A DNA stretch of 64,000 bases from Dysgonomonas mossii DSM 22836 (GTDB lineage: Bacteria; Bacteroidota; Bacteroidia; Bacteroidales; Dysgonomonadaceae): the NCBI RefSeq assembly GCF_000213575.1, contig NZ_GL892004.1, positions 558,001 through 622,000 on the forward strand, given 5' to 3'. Within the stretch, counting starts at the first letter, position 1, and every line of letters starts with the position of its first letter. This document shows positions 55,398 through 64,000 of this stretch, in pieces. The position numbers and the translations under genes were made by a program. The notes under the pieces are model-generated. The model ran no database searches and was not told the origin of the DNA. It worked only from the letters and a program-made list of their open reading frames with translations.

Positions 55398-56744
55398 ATG
55401 GATAAGGTTATCAAATTAGACATTAGCAAAACATTAGGCTTTATAAGCCAAGCTGATATCAACAGTAAGGCAGCTCTTGCTAAAAAATGCAATGAAGCTC
55501 TTCACGATGGATCAGGCAAAGGAAATGATTTTCTAGGCTGGCTCAATTTGCCATCTTCTATTACAGATGCACAATTGAAAGATATTGAAGATACAGCAGC
55601 TGCATTGAAAGCCAAATGTGAAGTGATTGTATTGGTGGGTATCGGTGGTAGCTATCTTGGATCAAGAGCAGTTATCGATTCTTTATCAAATGCATTTGAC
55701 TGGTTACAGAAAGATCGTAAAAATCCTGTTATTTTATATGCAGGAAATAATATAGGCGAAGATTATCTTGTTGAGCTTTTAGCTTATTTGAAAGATAAAT
55801 CTTTTGGAATTATCAATATTTCCAAATCGGGAACAACAACAGAGCCTGCTTTGGCTTTCCGTATCCTGAAGGCTGAATTGGAAAAAGCTGTAGGCAAAGA
55901 AGAAGCTAAAAACCGTATCGTTGCGATCACCGATGCGGCTCGTGGTGCTTTGTATACATTGGCAACAAAAGAAGGTTACAAGAAATATGTAATTCCTGAC
56001 AATGTGGGAGGACGTTACTCTGTATTGACTCCGGTAGGGTTACTTCCAATAGCGTTGGCTGGTATCGATATTCGTCAGTTAGTGGCAGGTGCGGTTTATA
56101 TGGAAAAAGAAACAGCTCCAAGTGTGTCATTCGAGAAGAATATCGCTGAAATATATGCAGTTACTCGCAATGAGTTGTATAAAAAAGGCAAAAAGATAGA
56201 AATCCTTGCAAACTTCAATCCTAAATTGCACTACATCGCAGAATGGTGGAAACAGCTTTACGGAGAAAGTGAAGGCAAAGAAAATAAAGGGATATTTAAC
56301 GCTGCGGTAGACTTTACTGCCGACCTTCACTCGATGGGTCAATGGATTCAGGAAGGTGAGCGTTCTATCTTCGAAACTGTTGTTTCTGTGGCTCAGCCAA
56401 ATGAAACTCTTACAGTGCCGACTGATGAGGAGAATCTTGATGGATTGAACTTCCTTGCAGGTAAAAGAATAGACTTTGTAAACAAGATGGCCGAGCTGGG
56501 TACTCAGATTGCTCACGTTGACGGAGGCGTTCCGAATATAAAAGTAGAGTTGCCTAAACTGGATGAATATAGTATCGGACAGTTACTTTATTTCTTCGAA
56601 AAAGCATGTGGTATAAGCGGTTATATTCTTGGCGTAAATCCATTCGATCAGCCGGGAGTAGAGGCGTATAAGAAGAATATGTTTGCTCTTCTCGACAAAC
56701 CGGGTTTTGAAAAGGAAAGCGAAGCAATTAAGAAAAGATTATAA
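55398..56744 (+). CDS. pgi: Glucose-6-phosphate isomerase
   Basis: A 448-residue isomerase of the shorter bacterial type, interconverting glucose 6-phosphate and fructose 6-phosphate. [17 protein letters not shown] is the first phosphate site, [19 protein letters not shown] the SIS signature, and [14 protein letters not shown] a conserved active-site segment. It starts 9 bp after gpsA. G6P made here can also feed myo-inositol-3-phosphate synthase, encoded at 62623. Confidence 0.97.
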   Translation: MDKVIKLDISKTLGFISQADINSKAALAKKCNEALHDGSGKGNDFLGWLNLPSSITDAQLKDIEDTAAALKAKCEVIVLVGIGGSYLGSRAVIDSLSNAFDWLQKDRKNPVILYAGNNIGEDYLVELLAYLKDKSFGIINISKSGTTTEPALAFRILKAELEKAVGKEEAKNRIVAITDAARGALYTLATKEGYKKYVIPDNVGGRYSVLTPVGLLPIALAGIDIRQLVAGAVYMEKETAPSVSFEKNIAEIYAVTRNELYKKGKKIEILANFNPKLHYIAEWWKQLYGESEGKENKGIFNAAVDFTADLHSMGQWIQEGERSIFETVVSVAQPNETLTVPTDEENLDGLNFLAGKRIDFVNKMAELGTQIAHVDGGVPNIKVELPKLDEYSIGQLLYFFEKACGISGYILGVNPFDQPGVEAYKKNMFALLDKPGFEKESEAIKKRL

Positions 56745-56813
56745 AATAAGCTGTTAGCCGATAGCCTTTAGCAATTTGCTAGAGGCTGTTTGCTAAAAGC
56801 TAAATACTAGAAT
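56745..56813. repeat. Short AGCC/GGCT-type repeat between pgi and rlmN
   Basis: The gap is built of related short words: GCTGTTAGCC, GATAGCC, TTTAGCAA, TTTGCTAGAGGCT, TTTGCTAAAAGC. They can fold in several ways. Similar words occur in the sufB leader (11690-11730), so they may be copies of one interspersed repeat. Confidence 0.35.
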
Positions 56814-57866
56814 ATGGAAAATAAAAGGCACTTACTAGGTATGACTATGGAAGATTTCTATGGTGTAGTAGGTGAGTGTGGTTTACCCAGATTTTCTGCC
56901 AAACAAATAGCAGACTGGGTTTACAAGAAAAGAATAACATCTATCGATGAAATGACGAATCTCTCTGTGGCAAACAGAGCTTTGCTGTCAGAGAAATATG
57001 ATATAGGGCGGTATAACCCTCTCGAATTTCAGCAATCTGTAGATGGTACTGTAAAATATTTATTCAAAACGGAAAAAGAAAAGCTGATAGAAGCCGTTAT
57101 GATACCCGAGGACGATCGGGCAACGCTTTGTGTATCTTCTCAGGTTGGTTGTAAAATGAATTGCTTGTTTTGTATGACAGGAAAGCAAGGGTTTAATGGA
57201 AATCTAACAGCAAACGAGATATTGAATCAGCTTTATTCTGTTCGCGAAGCGGAGAGCTTGACGAATGTGGTTTTTATGGGAATGGGTGAGCCCTTGGATA
57301 ATTACGAAGAACTGAAAAAGACACTCGAGATAATGACTGCTGATTATGGAATGGCGTGGAGTCCGAAGCGTATAACTGTTTCCACAACGGGTGTAACGCC
57401 CAAGTTGAAACGTTTCTTAGACGAGAGCAACGCTCATTTGGCTATCAGTATACATAGTCCTGAAAAAGAACAAAGATTATCGATTATGCCTGCCGAAAAA
57501 GCATTTCCTATCACAGGGGTAATGGATTTATTGAGACAATACGATTGGACAAAGCAGAGGCGATTGTCTTTCGAATATATAATGTTTGACAACTTCAACG
57601 ATTCTTTAATTCATGCAAAAGAGTTGACGCAGATGCTTAGGGGGGTTGAGTGTAGGGTAAACCTTATCCGCTTTCATGCAATACCTAATGTTGATTTGAA
57701 AACTTCTACTAAAGAGAAAATGGAGGCATTCCGCGATTATTTGACTAAAAAAGGAGTAACAAGCACGATTCGTGCATCTCGTGGAGAAGATATTTTTGCC
57801 GCCTGTGGTATGTTGTCGACAATGAAAGGAGATGCTTTAAGTGCTTCTAAAAAAGATTTAGAATAA
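56814..57866 (+). CDS. rlmN: Dual-specificity 23S rRNA/tRNA adenine-C2 methyltransferase
   Basis: A 350-residue radical SAM methyltransferase that methylates A2503 of 23S rRNA and A37 of some tRNAs. The cluster motif is CKMNCLFC (CxxxCxxC). The methylation Cys is in the C-terminal AACGMLST segment. The early part KQIADWVYKKRITS and MGMGEPLDNYEELKK are family signatures. It is followed by pdxA. Confidence 0.95.
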   Translation: MENKRHLLGMTMEDFYGVVGECGLPRFSAKQIADWVYKKRITSIDEMTNLSVANRALLSEKYDIGRYNPLEFQQSVDGTVKYLFKTEKEKLIEAVMIPEDDRATLCVSSQVGCKMNCLFCMTGKQGFNGNLTANEILNQLYSVREAESLTNVVFMGMGEPLDNYEELKKTLEIMTADYGMAWSPKRITVSTTGVTPKLKRFLDESNAHLAISIHSPEKEQRLSIMPAEKAFPITGVMDLLRQYDWTKQRRLSFEYIMFDNFNDSLIHAKELTQMLRGVECRVNLIRFHAIPNVDLKTSTKEKMEAFRDYLTKKGVTSTIRASRGEDIFAACGMLSTMKGDALSASKKDLE

Positions 57867-57941
57867 TCTATCAGGCAAAATAAAGAAATGACCCTCGTGT
57901 AGTCTTCCTTTGTGGAAGTTGAGAGGCCTAAATATAAAGTT

Positions 57942-59027
57942 ATGATTAAAGTAGGAATAACACAAGGTGATATAAACGGAATAGGCTATGAGGTTATATT
58001 AAAGACCTTCGCAGATATACGTATGGCTGAAATATGTATTCCCGTCATATACGGTTCAGCTAAAGTTGCCGCTTATCATCGCAAGGCGATGGAGTTGCAG
58101 ACAGTTGCTTTTAATCAGATAAGTGATGTAAAAGACGCTGTTGTAAATAAGGTCAATATCATCAATTGTATCAATGAAGATACTAAAGTAGAGCTGGGGC
58201 AAGCTACTCCTGTTGCAGGTGAAGCTGCATATCAATCGCTCGAAAGAGCTGTCGCCGACCTCAGGGATGGCGCAATAGATGTTCTTGTAACAGCTCCTAT
58301 TAATAAGCATAACATACAACGAGAAGACTTTAAATTCCCGGGACACACAGAATACTTGGAAGAACGTTTTGGGAAAGATCAGGATAAAAGTTTAATGATT
58401 CTGGTAAAAGACTCTCTTCGGATAGCTCTTGTTACAGGGCATATTCCGTTGTCAGAGGTTCCTAATACATTGACGAAGGAAAAGATAGTGGAAACAGCTA
58501 CTCGCTTCGAACGAAGTCTTAAAAGAGACTTTAGGGTGGGGCGACCTCGTATTGCTGTTTTGTCACTGAATCCTCATGCCGGAGAAAATGGATTGTTAGG
58601 AAATGAAGAAAACGAGATTATAATTCCTGCACTGAATGAGTTGCAAGATAAAAAGATACTTTGCTTTGGACCATATCCGACCGATGGATTTTTTGGTTCG
58701 GGCGATTATACTCATTTTGATGGTATATTGGCTATGTACCACGATCAGGGATTAGCCCCATTCAAAACATTAGCGATGGAGGACGGCGTTAATTTTACTG
58801 CCGGACTGTCTATTGTGCGCACATCGCCTGCTCATGGTACTGCATACAGTATTGCAGGACAGAATAAAGCTTCAGAAGAGTCGTTCCGTCAGGCAATATA
58901 TATGGCTATTGATACTTATGGCAATCGTATAGAATATGATAAAGCTTATGCTAATCCACTGAGAAAGTTATATGTGGATAAAGGCGGCGATGATAGTGTT
59001 GACCTGATAAAAGAAGCAGAAGAATAG
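57942..59027 (+). CDS. pdxA: 4-hydroxythreonine-4-phosphate dehydrogenase
   Basis: A 361-residue PdxA of vitamin B6 synthesis. The frame is open from a GTG at 57912, but the ATG at 57942 fits the family start (MIKVGITQGDINGIGYEVI). Metal-site residues are seen in KFPGHTEYLEERFG and MYHDQGLAPFKTL, and the substrate motif in SPAHGTAYSIAGQNKA. It is in the same direction as the inositol cluster, which starts 36 bp later, but is a separate function. Confidence 0.95.
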   Translation: MIKVGITQGDINGIGYEVILKTFADIRMAEICIPVIYGSAKVAAYHRKAMELQTVAFNQISDVKDAVVNKVNIINCINEDTKVELGQATPVAGEAAYQSLERAVADLRDGAIDVLVTAPINKHNIQREDFKFPGHTEYLEERFGKDQDKSLMILVKDSLRIALVTGHIPLSEVPNTLTKEKIVETATRFERSLKRDFRVGRPRIAVLSLNPHAGENGLLGNEENEIIIPALNELQDKKILCFGPYPTDGFFGSGDYTHFDGILAMYHDQGLAPFKTLAMEDGVNFTAGLSIVRTSPAHGTAYSIAGQNKASEESFRQAIYMAIDTYGNRIEYDKAYANPLRKLYVDKGGDDSVDLIKEAEE

Positions 59028-59063
59028 TATATTTACCTCTTAGTTAAAATTTAGTTAATAAAA

Positions 59064-59759
59064 ATGAATTACGCTATAATTGCTGCGGGAGAAGGTTCTA
59101 GACTTGTCCAGGAAGGTGTTACTTTGCCAAAACCATTAGTAAAGCTAAATGGTGTGGAAATGATTCGTCGGCTGATTGATATATTTCTCAAAAATAATGC
59201 TTCTTCAATAAGTATTATTGTGAACGAAGAAATGACTCAAGTGCAAGACTATCTGACTAATCTCGAATTGGGCATTCCCTTTAATATTGTGATTAAGTCC
59301 ACACCCAGCTCGATGCATAGCTTTTTTGAGTTGAGAGATTTTCTTAGAGACGGAAAATTCTGCTTAACGACAGTAGACACAATTTTTAAAGAAGACGAGT
59401 TTTCTGAATATATTCAAACATTCATAAATGATTCGGAAAGTGACGGTATGATGGCTGTGACAGACTTCATAGATGACGAAAAACCGCTTTATGTGGATGT
59501 AAATGAACGTATGGCAATAAAAGGCTTTCTAGATCATTCTGATAATTGTAAATACATCTCCGGAGGTATTTACGGTTTGACACCCAAGGCGATTCATACG
59601 CTTGAGGCCTGTTTGAATTCGGGGCAAGCTCGTATGCGCAACTTTCAGAGGCAATTAGTTGCCGACAATTTACAATTAAAAGCATATCCTTTTGAAAAAA
59701 TAGTAGATGTGGATCATGCAGGCGATATCGTTAAAGCTGAGAAGTTCTTAAACAATTAA
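59064..59759 (+). CDS. Nucleotidyltransferase, probable CTP:inositol-1-phosphate type
   Basis: A 231-residue NTP-transferase domain with the loop MNYAIIAAGEGSRLVQEGVT and the PKPLVKLNG motif. TTVDTIFKEDEF holds the metal-binding Asp. In this cluster, with myo-inositol-3-phosphate synthase and a CDP-alcohol phosphotransferase, it most likely makes CDP-inositol from CTP and inositol phosphate. A sugar-1-phosphate substrate cannot be ruled out. It begins 36 bp after pdxA and is followed 31 bp later by the ATP-grasp gene. Confidence 0.75.
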   Translation: MNYAIIAAGEGSRLVQEGVTLPKPLVKLNGVEMIRRLIDIFLKNNASSISIIVNEEMTQVQDYLTNLELGIPFNIVIKSTPSSMHSFFELRDFLRDGKFCLTTVDTIFKEDEFSEYIQTFINDSESDGMMAVTDFIDDEKPLYVDVNERMAIKGFLDHSDNCKYISGGIYGLTPKAIHTLEACLNSGQARMRNFQRQLVADNLQLKAYPFEKIVDVDHAGDIVKAEKFLNN

Positions 59760-59790
59760 TATAAATAGAGATAGGGACATTATAAAGACT

Positions 59791-60660
59791 ATGTCAAAGA
59801 TAAAAGTAGCAGGAATCAAAAGGAAGACAAAATTTTCTCCCAATCATATAGGCAATGACGGCATGATATTCAGTGAGACTGCCGAATGTCTAAGAAATAT
59901 GGGATATGATGTAAGGGAGTATACGGAAGACGAATTTATTTTAAGTGAAGAGAATGAGCTATATATATTCAATATGGCTCGTGACAAAACAACCATTCGT
60001 AAACTAAAGAAAAGAGAAGAGGATGGAGCTGTTATAATAAATCCGGGAACCGGTATTGAAAACTGTACACGTGAGGCAATGACTCGCTTGTTGTTGGAAA
60101 ATCATATACCATATCCAACAAGCCTTATAGTGGATGTAACCGATGATCCGACCCAAGAGTTGAAGAAAATGACGGCGGATGCATATTGGATCAAACGAGG
60201 TGATTCGCATGCCATTCATAGAGAGGATGTAACCTATGCACGTAATATACCCGAAGTGAAATCGATATTAAAAGAGTTTGCTTTACGTGATATACCCAAT
60301 GCTGTGATCAACGAACATCTTGTCGGAGACCTTGTTAAGTTTTATGGAGTGGCAGATACTGATTTCTTCTATTGGTTTTATCCTTACGATTTGAGCCATA
60401 GTAAATTTGGACTTGAAGCAATAAATGGTGAAGCGCATGAGTTTCCGTTTGATGTAGAGGCTTTGAAGAAAGCATGTGATAAGGCCGGTGAGATATTAGA
60501 TGTTAAAGTATATGGGGGAGACTGCGTTGTAGACGAGGATGGCTCTTTTAAAATAATTGACTTTAACGATTGGCCGAGCTTTGCTCCTTGTAGAAGTGAT
60601 GCAGCGCCTAAGATTGCAGAATGTGTGCATAAGCAGATTCAAAGAGATTTGCAAGGATAA
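59791..60660 (+). CDS. ATP-grasp-like protein of the inositol-lipid cluster
   Basis: A 289-residue ATP-grasp fold: TREAMTRLLLENHIPYPTSL leads to the nucleotide-binding region, and the C-terminal GGDCVVDEDGSFKIIDFNDW holds the metal-binding Asp/Asn. No recognised substrate. It sits between the nucleotidyltransferase and the phosphotransferase with short gaps. It could attach an amino acid or other group to inositol or its lipid, which is a guess. Confidence 0.6.
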   Translation: MSKIKVAGIKRKTKFSPNHIGNDGMIFSETAECLRNMGYDVREYTEDEFILSEENELYIFNMARDKTTIRKLKKREEDGAVIINPGTGIENCTREAMTRLLLENHIPYPTSLIVDVTDDPTQELKKMTADAYWIKRGDSHAIHREDVTYARNIPEVKSILKEFALRDIPNAVINEHLVGDLVKFYGVADTDFFYWFYPYDLSHSKFGLEAINGEAHEFPFDVEALKKACDKAGEILDVKVYGGDCVVDEDGSFKIIDFNDWPSFAPCRSDAAPKIAECVHKQIQRDLQG

Positions 60661-60672
60661 TTATAATAACCT

Positions 60673-60680
60673 TATATTTG
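60673..60680 (+). promoter_or_regulatory. Internal -7 box within the inositol-lipid cluster
   Basis: TATATTTG matches TAnnTTTG and lies 46 bp before the CDP-alcohol phosphotransferase ATG, suggesting a second promoter for the downstream genes. Confidence 0.45.
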
Positions 60681-60726
60681 CATTATACGGAAAGTAGTTT
60701 GTAATAAAAGTAGTATCAATAAATTA

Positions 60727-61644
60727 ATGGATAATAAACAACCGACACTTGAATCTACTCTAAAATCAACGGATACAGAAGAGTTTATAGATATTTATTT
60801 CTATCGTCCGATCGGTTATCGTTGGGCTCTATTGTTTCAGAAATTAGGTGTTACGCCTAATGCTGTCACCATAGCAAGTATTTTCTTGGGGATAGGGGCA
60901 GGTATATGTTTTTATTTTGACAATATATGGATATCTCTATTAGGGATATTTTTACTCGTATGGGCAAACTCTTATGATAGTGCAGATGGGCAGTTGGCTC
61001 GCATGACAAAGCAGTTTTCTGCTTTAGGACGTGTTTTGGATGGTTTTGCCGGTAATCTGTGGTTCGCTTCTATTTATGTAGGTATTTGCTTACGTCTTTA
61101 TCCCGAGTGGGGCGGATGGATATGGGTTCTAGCTTGTGTTACAGGTTACTTCCATTCCAAACAAGCGGAGATGGCTGATTACTATCGCAATGTACATCTA
61201 CTGTTCCTTAAAGGGAAAGCAGGGAGTGAATTAGACAATTCGGCCGAGCTTACTGCCAAATTTAAAGAGCTAACTTGGAGTAAAAACTTTGGAGCAAAAA
61301 TTGTATTGTTTTTCTATCGTAATTATACTACCGATCAGGAAAATCGATCTCCAAGACTTCAGGTGTTATTTCGATTACTCAGAGAAAGATTTGGAGATGT
61401 TGCTCCTGAAAGTTTTCGCAACGATTTCAGAGAGAAAAGCCTCCCTTTGATGAAATATACCAATATACTCTCTTTTAATACACGATCTATCGCATTATTT
61501 GTGTCTATATTGTTGGGGTGGCCTTGGTTGTATTTTGTATTTGAATTAACTGTATTGAATATACTGCTTGTATACATGGTAACAAAGCATGAAAAAATAT
61601 GTAAAAGCTTTGTTCTGGATATAAAGAGTGGAAAATACAATTAA
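60727..61644 (+). CDS. CDP-alcohol phosphatidyltransferase-family membrane protein
   Basis: A 305-residue membrane protein with about six helices. The CDP-OH signature D-x2-DG-x2-AR-x8-G-x3-D-x3-D is seen as D84-SA-D87-G88-QL-A91-R92, G101 and D105. The final Asp position is Gly109 (GRVLDGFAGN). The first three acidic residues bind the two metals, while the last is the usual catalytic base, so activity or chemistry may differ. A polar loop of about 100 residues follows TM3. In the inositol cluster it would join inositol to a lipid. Confidence 0.8.
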   Translation: MDNKQPTLESTLKSTDTEEFIDIYFYRPIGYRWALLFQKLGVTPNAVTIASIFLGIGAGICFYFDNIWISLLGIFLLVWANSYDSADGQLARMTKQFSALGRVLDGFAGNLWFASIYVGICLRLYPEWGGWIWVLACVTGYFHSKQAEMADYYRNVHLLFLKGKAGSELDNSAELTAKFKELTWSKNFGAKIVLFFYRNYTTDQENRSPRLQVLFRLLRERFGDVAPESFRNDFREKSLPLMKYTNILSFNTRSIALFVSILLGWPWLYFVFELTVLNILLVYMVTKHEKICKSFVLDIKSGKYN

Positions 61645-61656
61645 AATAAGTTTAGT

Positions 61657-62382
61657 ATGTTTGATTTGTCAAAAGTAAAAGGAATTATCTTCGATTACGG
61701 AGGTACTATAGATAGCAATGGTAAGCATTGGTCTGAAGTTTTATGGGAATCATATTTGGATAATAAGGTTCCTGTAACCAGAGAACAGTTCCGTGAGACG
61801 TTCGTATATGTAGAACGTTATCTGGCTGCTAATCTTGTTATATTACCCGAAGATAACTTTCATGTTTTACTGAAAAAGAAAGTAACTCTTCAAATAGAAT
61901 ATCTTCTGGAGAAGGGCTTCCTAGAGGAAAATGATAAGACAAAGATGTATAGCCTTGCAATTTCAGATCAATGTTATAACTTTGTAAAAGATTTGATTAA
62001 AAAGGAAGTTGATATCCTTACAGCACTCAAAGACCGTTATCCAATGGTTCTGGTGTCTAATTTCTATGGAAATGTACAGTCTGTATTAGGCGATTTTGAC
62101 TTACTTAAATATTTTGATGATATTATAGAATCGGCTGTTGTTGGTATAAGAAAACCCGATCCTGCCATATTTGGATTAGGCGTTGAGAAGCTCGGTCTAC
62201 CGGGTTCTTCCATTGTGGTTATTGGAGATTCTTATACGAAAGACATTGTTCCCGCTACAAAAAATGGATGCCAAACTATTTGGCTCAAAGGTTTGGGCTG
62301 GGGTGACGATGACGAAAATGCTACAGCTGATATAATTATAACGGATTTCATGGAGTTGAAATCTATCTTTCAATTAGATTGA
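61657..62382 (+). CDS. HAD-superfamily hydrolase of the inositol-lipid cluster
   Basis: A 241-residue HAD with motif I IFDYGGT, in which the usual second Asp of DxD is Gly15 (Asp13 is the nucleophile). Motif II is LVSN, and the late acidic motif IVVIGDSYTKDI is intact. Cluster partners suggest it removes phosphate from inositol phosphate or a phosphoinositide, but the family is too broad to be certain. It begins 12 bp after the phosphotransferase gene. Confidence 0.75.
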   Translation: MFDLSKVKGIIFDYGGTIDSNGKHWSEVLWESYLDNKVPVTREQFRETFVYVERYLAANLVILPEDNFHVLLKKKVTLQIEYLLEKGFLEENDKTKMYSLAISDQCYNFVKDLIKKEVDILTALKDRYPMVLVSNFYGNVQSVLGDFDLLKYFDDIIESAVVGIRKPDPAIFGLGVEKLGLPGSSIVVIGDSYTKDIVPATKNGCQTIWLKGLGWGDDDENATADIIITDFMELKSIFQLD

Positions 62383-62622
62383 AAGGCAATACTTGAATAC
62401 ATTGATAATACTATAGAGTCAGTCTGACTATCTGCTTTAGTAATGGATACCGCTTGTATGGTAGAAAAGCCCGGGTTGGGAGAATAAAGTAAAACAGATC
62501 TTCACTGAAACTATGCTATTATATAGGATTTTATGAATTCGGGAGATAATATCCTGATGAAGTAAAGTCTCCGGTTTAAAGGATTACTGCGGGTTGCAGT
62601 GTATTTTAAAAATTAATTAAAA

Positions 62623-63918
62623 ATGGAAAAAGTACAAGTGAAAGAAGCCAAGGGTAAACTTGGTATTCTAACAATTGGTGTTGGAGCTGTTGCTACAACA
62701 TTCATGGCAGGAACGTTATTAACACGTAAAGGACAAGGTGTTCCTGTAGGTTCAATTACACAGTTAGCTACAATGCGTCTGGGAAAAAGGGAAGAAAATC
62801 GCTTTCCGAAGATTAAAGACGCTGTACCTTTGGCAGATCTTAACGATGTTGTTTTCGGTGGATGGGATATCTTCGAAGAAAACGCATACGAAGCTGCAGT
62901 ACACGCAGATGTGTTGACAAAAGACGACCTGAACAAGGTGAAAGACGAATTGGAAGCAATCAAGCCAATGAAAGCTGTTTTCGATCAAGACTTTGTTAAA
63001 CGTCTACACGGTACATGGGTAAAATCAGCTCCTACTAAATGGGAATTAGCTGAACAAGTAAAACAAGACATCCAAGATTTTAAAACAAAAAATAATTGCG
63101 ATCGTATCGTGGTTATCTGGTGCGGAAGTACTGAAGTTTTCACTCCGCTTGGTGAAGTTCATAAAACATTAGCAGCATTTGAAAAAGGACTTAAGGAAAA
63201 TCATAAAGATTTAGCTCCTTCAAACGTATATGCCTATGCTGTAGTATCGATGGGTATCCCATATATCAATGGTGCACCAAACCTTACAGTAGATATTCCT
63301 GCAATGTGGGAACTAGCGGCTAAAACTCAGACTCCGATCTGTGGTAAAGACTTCAAAACTGGTCAGACTATGTTGAAGACTGTATTGTCTCCAATGTTCA
63401 AAACTCGTATGTTGGGTCTTAACGGATGGTTCTCAACCAATATTCTTGGAAACCGTGACGGGGAAGTACTCGATGATCCGGGTTCATTCAAAACGAAAGA
63501 AGAGTCGAAACTTTCAGTTATAGACAATATTCTTCAGCCAGAACTGTATCCTGAACTTTATGGAAATGTTTATCATAAAGTACGTATCAATTATTATCCT
63601 CCTCGCAATGATGACAAAGAAGGATGGGATAATATTGACCTATTCGGATGGTTGGGTTACAAAATGCAAATGAAAGTGGACTTCCTTTGTAAAGACTCTA
63701 TTCTTGCTGCTCCTCTATGTCTTGACCTTGTATTGTTCTCCGATTTGGCGAAACGTGCAGGTCTGAGCGGAATACAAGACTGGTTGTCTTTCTACTTCAA
63801 GAGCCCAATGCATGAGCCAAGTAAGATAGCAGAGCACGATTTGTTTATCCAATATGTGAAGTTGAAAAATACACTTCGTAAAATGATTGGAGAAGAAACT
63901 GTGGATTTTATTGATTAA
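62623..63918 (+). CDS. ino1: Myo-inositol-3-phosphate synthase
   Basis: A 431-residue MIPS that converts glucose 6-phosphate to inositol 3-phosphate with NAD. The N-terminal GVGAVATTFMAGTL is the NAD site, and FKTGQTMLKTVLSPMFKTR and GWFSTNILGNRDGEVLDDP are the conserved C-terminal active-site segments. The length fits the bacterial type. Homologues in B. thetaiotaomicron start inositol phospholipid and sphingolipid synthesis. A 240-bp gap precedes it, and a strong terminator follows at 63938-63974. Confidence 0.95.
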   Translation: MEKVQVKEAKGKLGILTIGVGAVATTFMAGTLLTRKGQGVPVGSITQLATMRLGKREENRFPKIKDAVPLADLNDVVFGGWDIFEENAYEAAVHADVLTKDDLNKVKDELEAIKPMKAVFDQDFVKRLHGTWVKSAPTKWELAEQVKQDIQDFKTKNNCDRIVVIWCGSTEVFTPLGEVHKTLAAFEKGLKENHKDLAPSNVYAYAVVSMGIPYINGAPNLTVDIPAMWELAAKTQTPICGKDFKTGQTMLKTVLSPMFKTRMLGLNGWFSTNILGNRDGEVLDDPGSFKTKEESKLSVIDNILQPELYPELYGNVYHKVRINYYPPRNDDKEGWDNIDLFGWLGYKMQMKVDFLCKDSILAAPLCLDLVLFSDLAKRAGLSGIQDWLSFYFKSPMHEPSKIAEHDLFIQYVKLKNTLRKMIGEETVDFID

Positions 63919-63937
63919 ATAATAATCTTATAATACT

Positions 63938-63974
63938 AAAAGACTGTCTAGGTTAACCTAGACAGTCTTTTTTT
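63938..63974 (+). terminator. Rho-independent terminator of the inositol-lipid cluster
   Basis: AAAGACTGTCTAGG pairs perfectly with CCTAGACAGTCTTT around a TTAA loop, then a T run follows. Confidence 0.93.
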
Positions 63975-64000
63975 GTTGGTACACCTCTTTTCGAAGAAGT

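Overview
The window looks like chromosomal DNA of a Bacteroidales bacterium. It has low to moderate GC. Many genes are preceded by the Bacteroidetes -7 promoter element TAnnTTTG instead of sigma70 boxes. The gene set (pyruvate phosphate dikinase, glycine-lipid and inositol-lipid genes, DUF5020 porin, TonB-type barrels) fits this order. A Dysgonomonas-like member is my best guess, from gene content only. No rRNA, phage or transposase gene is visible.

Layout. 1-2.8 kb: GHL10-type glycoside hydrolase (runs off the left edge) and TldE. 3.1-3.4 kb: a short, decaying orphan CRISPR array with 47-nt repeats, then tRNA-Pro. 3.9-11.4 kb: Tsx-like porin plus purine permease, pyruvate phosphate dikinase, outer-membrane barrel protein. 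11.7-13.2 kb: sufB without sufC or sufD. 13.6-15.5 kb: surface protein A. 15.6-18.5 kb: maf, ogt and the glycine-lipid acyltransferases glsB/glsA. 18.6-30.5 kb: thioredoxin, transglutaminase lipoprotein, LptD-like protein, M64 peptidase, TPR protein, S-adenosylhomocysteinase, a lipoprotein and manC. 30.6-34.1 kb: a small AT-rich island starting at tRNA-Leu and bounded by a 22-bp direct repeat (21/22 identical). It carries a three-gene operon (small protein, HExxH peptidase, dCTP deaminase) with an XRE regulator. 34.8-36.7 kb: surface protein B, an inverted paralogue of A. 38.2-48.6 kb: nrdDG, pflBA and a ThrE-type exporter operon, each behind its own cobalamin riboswitch. 48.7-52.4 kb: TldD, MATE pump, polysaccharide deacetylase-like protein. 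52.6-59.0 kb: lysS, gpsA, pgi, rlmN, pdxA. 59.0-64 kb: an inositol-lipid gene cluster ending with myo-inositol-3-phosphate synthase.

The most interesting parts are (1) three cobalamin riboswitches within about 4.3 kb. They control anaerobic ribonucleotide reductase, pyruvate formate-lyase and a ThrE-type exporter, which suggests that B12 shortage switches on a formate-making and formate-using module. (2) The tRNA-linked cassette joining a dCTP deaminase to an M48-like metallopeptidase, a candidate anti-phage system. (3) The inositol-lipid cluster, whose CDP-alcohol phosphotransferase lacks the last Asp of its signature. (4) Two large inverted surface-protein genes that share a 92-nt identical tract.
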